DNA of 64,000 bases from Hippophae tibetana (Eukaryota; Streptophyta; Magnoliopsida; Rosales; Elaeagnaceae), in the NCBI GenBank assembly GCA_037013495.1, contig JAZDXN010000026.1, positions 1,550,001 through 1,614,000 on the forward strand, read 5' to 3'. The notes below the pieces were generated by a model, which worked only from the letters and a program-made list of their open reading frames with translations, did no database searches and was not told where the DNA came from. This document shows positions 56,017-64,000 of the stretch, in pieces. Within the stretch, counting starts at the first letter, position 1; every line of letters starts with the position of its first letter. The translations under genes were made by a program, and so were the position numbers.

Positions 56017-58196
56017 GAGATATTGGTGCCAACCTAGGTTTGATTATTTATATTTTCAATCAATCCCTATTCTTCAAAAAAAAAATAAGAGAAGAGAAAA
56101 AGAAAGAGGATGTCGTTCATATTTTCAAAAACAAAAAAACATTTGGTAAATATGAGTTACAACTTTCAACGGAGATAACTTTTGACTCGGGTATTGAAAC
56201 CACTATTATAATATATGAAATCAAGCTCGTATCAATTTACACAATATGTTTTGGCACTGCAAAGGAAAATCGTTTTTGTACCCAAATTACATTGTTTATA
56301 TCACTTACCAAGTGTTTAAAGTTTTTGAAGCACCTTTATCATTTTACTTACTTCTGGTTAATTCAATAGAGCTATACAGGAGATATTGGTGCCAACCTAG
56401 GTTTGATTATTTATATTTTCAATAAATCCCTATTCTTCAAAAGAAAAATAAGAGAAGAGAAAAAGAAAGAGGATGTCGTTCACATTTTCAAAAATAAAAA
56501 AAAATTGGTAAATATGAGTTACAAATTTAAACGGAGATAACTTTTGACTCGAGTATCGAAACCACTATTATAATATATCAAATCGAAGCTCGTATCAAAT
56601 TACATAATATGTTTTGGTCCCGTCAAAGAAAATCGTTTTTGCACCCAAATTACATCGTTTACACCACTTTCCGTGTTTTAAAGTTTTTGACGCACCATTT
56701 TCAATTTACTTACTTCTGGTTTAATTCAATAGAGCTATACAGGAGACATTGGTACCAACCTAGGTTTGATTATTAATATTTTCAATCAATCCCTATTCTT
56801 CAAAAAAAAAAATAAGAGAAGAGAAAAAGAAAGAGAATGTCGTTTACATTTTCAAAAATAAAAAAACATTTGGTAAATATGAGTTACAAATTTCAACATA
56901 GATAACTTTTGACTCGGGTATCGAAACAACTATTATAATATATCAAATCGAAGCTCGTATCAAATAACACAATATTTTTTGGTACTGCCAAGGAAAATCA
57001 TTTTTGTACCCAAATTAAATTGTTTATATCACTTACCAAGTGTTTAAAGTGTTTGAACCACCTTTTTCATTTTACTTACTTATGGTTAATTCAATAGAGC
57101 TATAGAGGAGATATTGGTGCCAACCTAGGTTTGATTATTTATATTTTCAATCAATCCCTATTCTTCAAAAAAAAAATAAGAGAAGAGAAAAAGAAAGAGG
57201 ATGTCGTTCATATGTTCAAAAACAAAAAAACATTTGGTAAATATGAGTGACAACTTTCAACGGAGATAACTTTTGACTCGGGTATCGAAACAACTATTAT
57301 AATATATCAAATCGAAGCTCATATCAAATTACACAATATGTTTTGGTACTGCAAAGGAAAATCGTTTTTGTACCCAAATTACATTGTTTATATCACTTAC
57401 CAAGTGTTTAATGTTTTTGAAGCACCTTTTTCATTTTACTTACTTATGGTTAATTCATAGAGTTATACAGGAGATATTGGTGCCAACCTAGGTTTGATTA
57501 TTTATATTTTCAATCAATCCCTATTCTTCAAAAAAAAAATAAGAGAAGAGAAAAAGAAAGAGGATGTCGTTCATATTTTCAAAAACAAAAAAACATTTGG
57601 TAAATATGAGTTACAACTTTCAACGGAGATAACTTTTGACTCGGGTATTGAAACCACTATTATAATATATGAAATCAAGCTCGTATCAATTTACACAATA
57701 TGTTTTGGCACTGCAAAGGAAAATCGTTTTTGTACCCAAATTACATTGTTTATATCACTTACCAAGTGTTTAAAGTTTTTGAAGCACCTTTATCATTTTA
57801 CTTACTTCTGGTTAATTCAATAGAGCTATACAGGAGATATTGGTGCCAACCTAGGTTTGATTATTTATATTTTCAATAAATCCCTATTCTTCAAAAGAAA
57901 AATAAGAGAAGAGAAAAAGAAAGAGGATGTCGTTCACATTTTCAAAAATAAAAAAAAATTGGTAAATATGAGTTACAAATTTAAACGGAGATAACTTTTG
58001 ACTCGGGTATCGAAACCACTATTATAATATATCAAATCGAAGCTCGTATCAAATTACATAATATGTTTTGGTCCCGGTAAAGAAAATCGTTTTTGCACCC
58101 AAATTACATCGTTTACACCACTTTCCGTGTTTTAAAGTTTTTGACGCACCATTTTCAATTTACTTACTTCTGGTTTAATTCAATAGAGCTATACAG
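56017..58196 (+). repeat. A-B-C-D-A-B run, end of the second 8 kb unit
   Basis: Starts are 56017, 56380, 56743, 57108, 57471 and 57834. The first five match 48381-50200 at an offset of about 7634 bp, including gagtgacaac in D and aagtgtttgaacc in C. The B at 57834 continues as B where its partner at 50201 switches to D. Confidence 0.91.
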
Positions 58197-59288
58197 GAGA
58201 CATTGGTACCAACCTAGGTTTGATTATTAATATTTTCAATCAATCCCTATTCTTCAAAAAAAAAAATAAGAGAAGAGAAAAAGAAAGAGAATGTCGTTTA
58301 CATTTTCAAAAATAAAAAAACATTTGGTAAATATGAGTTACAAATTTCAACATAGATAACTTTTGACTCGGGTATCGAAACAACTATTATAATATATCAA
58401 ATCGAAGCTCGTATCAAATAACACAATATTTTTTGGTACTTCCAAGGAAAATCATTTTTGTACCCAAATTACATTGTTTATATCACTTACCAAGTGTTCA
58501 AAGTTTTTGAAGCACCTTTATCATTTTACTTACTTCTGGTTAATTCAATAGAGCTATACAGGAGATATTGGTGCCAACCTAGGTTTGATTATTTATATTT
58601 TCAATAAATCCCTATTCTTCAAAAGAAAAATAAGAGAAGAGAAAAAGAAAGAGGATGTCGTTCACATTTTCAAAAATAAAAAAAAATTGGTAAATATGAG
58701 TTACAAATTTAAACGGAGATAACTTTTGACTCGGGTATCGAAACCACTATTATAATATATCAAATCGAAGCTCGTATCAAATTACATAATATGTTTTGGT
58801 CCCGTCAAAGAAAATCGTTTTTGCACCCAAATTACATCGTTTACACCACTTTCCGTGTTTTAAAGTTTTTGACGCACCATTTTCAATTTACTTACTTCTG
58901 ATTTAATTCAATAGAGCTATACAGGAGACATTGGTACCAACCTAGGTTTGATTATTAATATTTTCAATCAATCCCTATTCTTCAAAAAAAAAATAAGAGA
59001 AGAGAAAAAGAAAGAGAATGTCGTTTACATTTTCAAAAATAAAAAAACATTTGGTAAAAATGTGTTACAAATTTCAACATAGATAACTTTTGACTCGGGT
59101 ATCGAAACAACTATTATAATATATCAAATCGAAGCTCGTATCAAATAACACAATATTTTTTGGTACTTCCAAGGAAAATCATTTTTGTACCCAAATTACA
59201 TTGTTTATATCACTTACCAAGTGTTCAAAGTTTTTGAAGCACCTTTATCATTTTACTTACTTCTGGTTAATTCAATAGAGCTATACAG
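58197..59288 (+). repeat. C/A - B - C/A
   Basis: Starts are 58197 (C/A), 58562 (B) and 58925 (C/A). Both C/A units carry gtacttccaagg and gtgttcaaag, so the B plus C/A dimer (about 727 bp) was duplicated locally. The second C/A has private gtaaaaatgtgttac. Confidence 0.9.
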
Positions 59289-62200
59289 GAGATATTGGTG
59301 CCAACCTAGGTTTGATTATTTATATTTTCAATAAATCCCTATTCTTCAAAAGAAAAATAAGAGAAGAGAAAAAGAAAGAGGATGTCGTTCACATTTTCAA
59401 AAATAAAAAAAAAATTGGTAAATATGAGTTACAAATTTAAACGGAGATAACTTTTGACTCGGGTATCGAAACCACTATTATAATATATCAAATCGAAGCT
59501 CGTATCAAATTACATAATATGTTTTGGTCCCGTCAAAGAAAATCGTTTTTGCACCCAAATTACATCGTTTACACCACTTTCCGTGTTTTAAAGTTTTTGA
59601 CGCACCATTTTCAATTTACTTACTTCTGGTTTAATTCAATAGAGCTATACAGGAGACATTGGTACCAACCTAGGTTTGATTATTAATATTTTCAATCAAT
59701 CCCTATTCTTCAAAAAAAAAAAATAAGAGAAGAGAAAAACAAAGAGAATGTCGTTTACATTTTCAAAAATAAAAAAACATTTGGTAAATATGAGTTACAA
59801 CTTTCAACATAGATAACTTTTGACTCGGGTATCGAAACAACTATTATAATATATCAAATCGAAGCTGGTATCAAATAACACAATATTTTTTGGTACTTCC
59901 ATGGAAAATCATTTTTGTAACCAAATTACATTGTTTATATCACTTACCAAGTGTTTAAAGTTTTTGAACCACCTTTTTCATTTTACTTACTTATGGTTAA
60001 TTCAGTAGAGCTATAGAGGAGATATTGGTGCCAACCTAGGTTTGATTATTTATATTTTCAATCAATCCCTATTCTTCAAAAAAAAATAAGAGAAGAGAAA
60101 AAGAAAGAGGATGTCGTTCATATGTTCAAAAACAAAAAAAACATTTGGTAAATATGAGTTACAACTTTCAACGGAGATAACTTTTGACTCGGGTATCGAA
60201 ACAACTATTATAATATATCAAATCGAAGCTCATATCAAATTACACAATATGTTTTGGTACTGCAAAGGAAAATCGTTTTTGTACCCAAATTACATTGTTT
60301 ATATCACTTACCAAGTGTTTAATGTTTTTGAAGTACCTTTTTCATTTTACTTACTTATGGTTAATTCATAGAGTTATACAGGAGATATTGGTGCCAACCT
60401 AGGTTTGATTATTTATATTTTCAATCAATCCCTATTCTTCAAAAAAAAAATAAGAGAAGAGAAAAAGAAAGAGGATGTCGTTCATATTTTCAAAAACAAA
60501 AAAACATTTGGTAAATATGAGTTACAACTTTCAACGGAGATAACTTTTGACTCGGGTATTGAAACCACTATTATAATATATCAAATCAAGCTGGTATCAA
60601 TTTACACAATATGTTTTGGCACTGCAAAGGAAAATCGTTTTTGTACCCAAATTACATTGTTTATATCACTTACCAAGTGTTTAAAGTTTTTGAAGCACCT
60701 TTATCATTTTACTTACTTCTGGTTAATTCAATAGAGCTATACAGGAGATATTGGTGCCAACCTAGGTTTGATTATTTATATTTTCAATCAATCCCTATTC
60801 TTCAAAAGAAAAATAACAGAAGAGAAAAAGAAAGAGGATGTCGTTCACATTTTCAAAAATAAAAAAAATTTGGTAAATATGAGTTACAAATTTAAACGGA
60901 GATAACTTTTGACTCGGGTATCGAAACCACTATTATAATATATCAAATCGAAGCTCGTATCAAATTACATAATATTTTTTGGTCCCGTCAAAGAAAATCA
61001 TTTTTGCACCCAAATTACATCGTTTACACCACTTTCCGTGTTTTAAAGTTTTTGACGCACCATTTTCAATTTACTTACTTCTGGTTTAATTCAATAGAGC
61101 TATACAGGAGACATTGGTACCAACCTAGGTTTGATTATTAATATTTTCAATCAATCCCGATTCTTCAAAAAAAAAATAAGAGAAGTGAAAAAGAAAGAGA
61201 ATGTCGTTTACATTTTCAAAAATAAAAAAACATTTGGTAAATATGAGTTACAACTTTCAACATAGATAACTTTTGACTCGGGTATCGAAACAACTATTAT
61301 AATATATCAAATCGAAGCTCGTATCAAATAACACAATATTTTTTGGTACTGCCAAGGAAAATCATTTTTGTACCCAAATTACATTTTTTATATCACTTAC
61401 CAAGTGTTTAAAGTTTTTGAACCACCTTTTTCGTTTTACTTACTTATGGTTAATTCAATAGAGCTATAGAGGAGATATTGGTGCCAACCTAGGTTTGATT
61501 ATTTATATTTTCAATCAATCCCTATTCTTCAAAAAAATATAAGAGAAGAGAAAAAGAAAGAGGACGTCGTTCATATGTTTAAAAACAAAAAAAAACATTT
61601 GGTAAATATGAGTTACAACTTTCAACGGAGATAACTTTTGACTCGGGTATCGAAACAACTATTATAATATATCAAATCGAAGCTCATATCAAATTACACA
61701 ATATGTTTTGGTACTGCAAAGGAAAATCGTTTTTGTACCCAAATTACATTGTTTATATCACTTACCAAGTGTTTAAAGTTTTTGAAGCACCTTTTTCATT
61801 TTACTTATTTCTGGTTAATTCAATAGAGCTATACAGGAGATATTGGTGCCAACCTAGGTTTGATTATTTATATTTTCAATAAATCCCTTTTCTTCAAAAG
61901 AAAAATAAGAGAAGAGAAAAAGAAAGAGGATGTCGTTCACATTTTCAAAAATAAAAAAAAAATTGGTAAATATGAGTTACAAATTTAAACGGAGATAACT
62001 TTTGACTCGGGTATCGAAACAACTATTATAATATATCAAATCGAAGCTCATATCAAATTACACAATATGTTTTGGTACTGCAAAGGAAAATCGTTTTTGT
62101 ACCCAAATTACATTGTTTATATCACTTACCAAGTGTTTAAAGTTTTTGAAGCACCTTTATCATTTTACTTACTTCTGGTTAATTCAATAGAGCTATACAG
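59289..62200 (+). repeat. Eight-monomer block B-C-D-A-B-C-D-B/D/A, first copy (2912 bp)
   Basis: Starts are 59289 (B), 59653 (C, aaaaacaaagag and ttccatgg), 60019 (D, gaagtacc), 60382 (A, aagctgg), 60745 (B, aataacagaag), 61108 (C, gagaagtgaaa), 61472 (D with an A-like end) and 61837 (B start, D middle, A end). The last is a three-part mosaic and marks the junction to the next copy. Confidence 0.9.
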
Positions 62201-64000
62201 GAGATATTGGTGCCAACCTAGGTTTGATTATTTATATTTTCAATAAATCCCTATTCTTCAAAAGAAAAATAAGAGAAGAGAAAAAGAAAGAGGATGTCGT
62301 TCACATTTTCAAAAATAAAAAAAAAATTGGTAAATATGAGTTACAAATTTAAACGGAGATAACTTTTGACTCGGGTATCGAAACCACTATTATAATATAT
62401 CAAATCGAAGCTCGTATCAAATTACATAATATGTTTTGGTCCCGTCAAAGAAAATCGTTTTTGCACCCAAATTACATCGTTTACACCACTTTCCGTGTTT
62501 TAAAGTTTTTGACGCACCATTTTCAATTTACTTACTTCTGGTTTAATTCAATAGAGCTATACAGGAGACATTGGTACCAACCTAGGTTTGATTATTAATA
62601 TTTTCAATCAATCCCTATTCTTCAAAAAAAAAAATAAGAGAAGAGAAAAACAAAGAGAATGTCGTTTACATTTTCAAAAATAAAAAAACATTTGGTAAAT
62701 ATGAGTTACAACTTTCAACATAGATAACTTTTGACTCGGGTATCGAAACAACTATTATAATATATCAAATCGAAGCTGGTATCAAATAACACAATATTTT
62801 TTGGTACTTCCATGGAAAATCATTTTTGTAACCAAATTACATTGTTTATATCACTTACCAAGTGTTTAAAGTTTTTGAACCACCTTTTTCATTTTACTTA
62901 CTTATGGTTAATTCAGTAGAGCTATAGAGGAGATATTGGTGCCAACCTAGGTTTGATTATTTATATTTTCAATCAATCCCTATTCTTCAAAAAAAAATAA
63001 GAGAAGAGAAAAAGAAAGAGGATGTCGTTCATATGTTCAAAAACAAAAAAACATTTGGTAAATATGAGTTACAACTTTCAACGGAGATAACTTTTGACTC
63101 GGGTATCGAAACAACTATTATAATATATCAAATCGAAGCTCATATCAAATTACACAATATGTTTTGGTACTGCAAAGGAAAATCGTTTTTGTACCCAAAT
63201 TACATTGTTTATATCACTTACCAAGTGTTTAATGTTTTTGAAGTACCTTTTTCATTTTACTTACTTATGGTTAATTCATAGAGTTATACAGGAGATATTG
63301 GTGCCAACCTAGGTTTGATTATTTATATTTTCAATCAATCCCTATTCTTCAAAAAAAAAATAAGAGAAGAGAAAAAGAAAGAGGATGTCGTTCATATTTT
63401 CAAAAACAAAAAAACATTTGGTAAATATGAGTTACAACTTTCAACGGAGATAACTTTTGACTCGGGTATTGAAACCACTATTATAATATATCAAATCAAG
63501 CTGGTATCAATTTACACAATATGTTTTGGCACTGCAAAGGAAAATCGTTTTTGTACCCAAATTACATTGTTTATATCACTTACCAAGTGTTTAAAGTTTT
63601 TGAAGCACCTTTATCATTTTACTTACTTCTGGTTAATTCAATAGAGCTATACAGGAGATATTGGTGCCAACCTAGGTTTGATTATTTATATTTTCAATCA
63701 ATCCCTATTCTTCAAAAGAAAAATAACAGAAGAGAAAAAGAAAGAGGATGTCGTTCACATTTTCAAAAATAAAAAAAATTTGGTAAATATGAGTTACAAA
63801 TTTAAACGGAGATAACTTTTGACTCGGGTATCGAAACCACTATTATAATATATCAAATCGAAGCTCGTATCAAATTACATAATATTTTTTGGTCCCGTCA
63901 AAGAAAATCATTTTTGCACCCAAATTACATCGTTTACACCACTTTCCGTGTTTTAAAGTTTTTGACGCACCATTTTCAATTTACTTACTTCTGGTTTAAT
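62201..64000 (+). repeat. Eight-monomer block, second copy, cut by the window edge
   Basis: Starts are 62201 (B), 62565 (C), 62930 (D), 63292 (A) and 63655 (B, incomplete). They repeat 59289-61090 at an offset of 2910-2912 bp with shared private changes (aaaaacaaagag, ttccatgg, gaagtacc, aagctgg, aataacagaag), so the duplication is recent. Confidence 0.92.

Larger units (their letters stand above)
1..64000 (+). repeat. Satellite DNA array, ~363 bp monomer, head to tail
   Basis: The landmark gagatattggtgcc (or gagacattggtacc) recurs every 359-369 bp from 81 to 63655, giving 175 complete monomers with a mean near 363.3 bp. Every copy is in the same orientation. No stretch departs from the repeat: there is no insertion of a mobile element, gene or unique spacer. 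Monomers fall into discrete types sharing diagnostic substitutions, and the types recur in fixed orders (higher-order repeats). Both window edges cut a monomer, so the array is longer than 64 kb. Known satellites of this size build centromeric, pericentromeric or subtelomeric heterochromatin; that role is inferred here, not shown. Confidence 0.98.

Noticed and set aside
173-63772. Many open reading frames of 70-171 codons, some spanning two monomers (for example 7203-7718, 11241-11738, 13167-13667), with similar translations.
   Set aside because: They repeat because the DNA repeats, and 363 is divisible by 3 so frame carries over. They end at differing stops, are broken by poly-A indels, match no protein family I recognise, and overlap in several frames.
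1-64000. CRISPR array.
   Set aside because: The units are contiguous 363 bp monomers with no unique spacers between short repeats, and there are no cas genes.
1-64000. Transposon or LTR insertion, tRNA, rRNA or telomere repeat within the array.
   Set aside because: Monomer starts are unbroken at 359-369 bp steps, so there is no room for an insertion. No telomere-type hexamer or heptamer run was seen.
1-64000. Inverted segments or orientation switches within the array.
   Set aside because: Every monomer start motif was found on the + strand with regular spacing, so no inversion is present in this window.
1-64000. Naming the species or a known satellite family.
   Set aside because: The size and AT-richness fit families in both plants and insects, and I do not recognise the monomer. 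A search of satellite and genome databases with one monomer would settle it.

Overview
The whole 64 kb window is one tandem satellite DNA array. I found no protein gene, RNA gene, transposon or unique sequence. Using the recurring start motif gagatattgg (gagacattgg in one monomer type) as phase 1, I counted by hand 175 complete monomers from 81 to 63654. A partial monomer lies at each edge (1-80 and 63655-64000). The mean monomer is about 363 bp, close to two nucleosome repeats. All monomers run head to tail in the same orientation. The sequence is visibly AT-rich, and most length variation sits in one poly-A/purine tract. The array continues beyond both ends of the window. This is eukaryotic constitutive heterochromatin, most likely centromeric/pericentromeric or another large satellite block. 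A plant is my weak first guess, but insects also carry ~360 bp AT-rich satellites, and the species cannot be fixed from this sequence.

Layout. (1) 1-16.0 kb: a diverse monomer set (types 1-12) in a 12-monomer higher-order repeat (HOR) of 4354 bp. One complete copy (81-4434) is followed by truncated, internally duplicated and hybrid derivatives. (2) 13.9-19.7 kb: a transition zone in which 12-mer types give way to four other types (A, B, C, D). (3) 19.7-35.6 kb: a very regular D-A-B-C four-monomer HOR of about 1452 bp, with occasional 3-mer units. (4) 35.6-42.6 kb: the same HOR with expanded 5- and 6-mer units made by hybrid monomers. (5) 42.6-44.0 kb and 50.6-52.0 kb: two islands of 12-mer-type monomers (6, 7, 8, 10) inside the four-mer array. 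They are two copies of one event, because about 8.0 kb (22 monomers) was duplicated in tandem (about 42.36-50.37 kb and 50.37-58.0 kb). (6) 58-64 kb: more four-mer derivatives, ending in another tandem duplication of 8 monomers (about 2.91 kb; 59289-62200 and 62201 to the edge).

The sequence records repeated unequal exchange. Hybrid monomers, each starting as one type and ending as another, lie at most points where the HOR order changes. Short open reading frames are by-products of repetition (363 = 3 x 121, so frame is kept between units) and are not annotated as genes. One caution concerns the data: single-base indels are concentrated in about 39.1-41.8 kb and 45.7-49.6 kb, which may be assembly consensus error.
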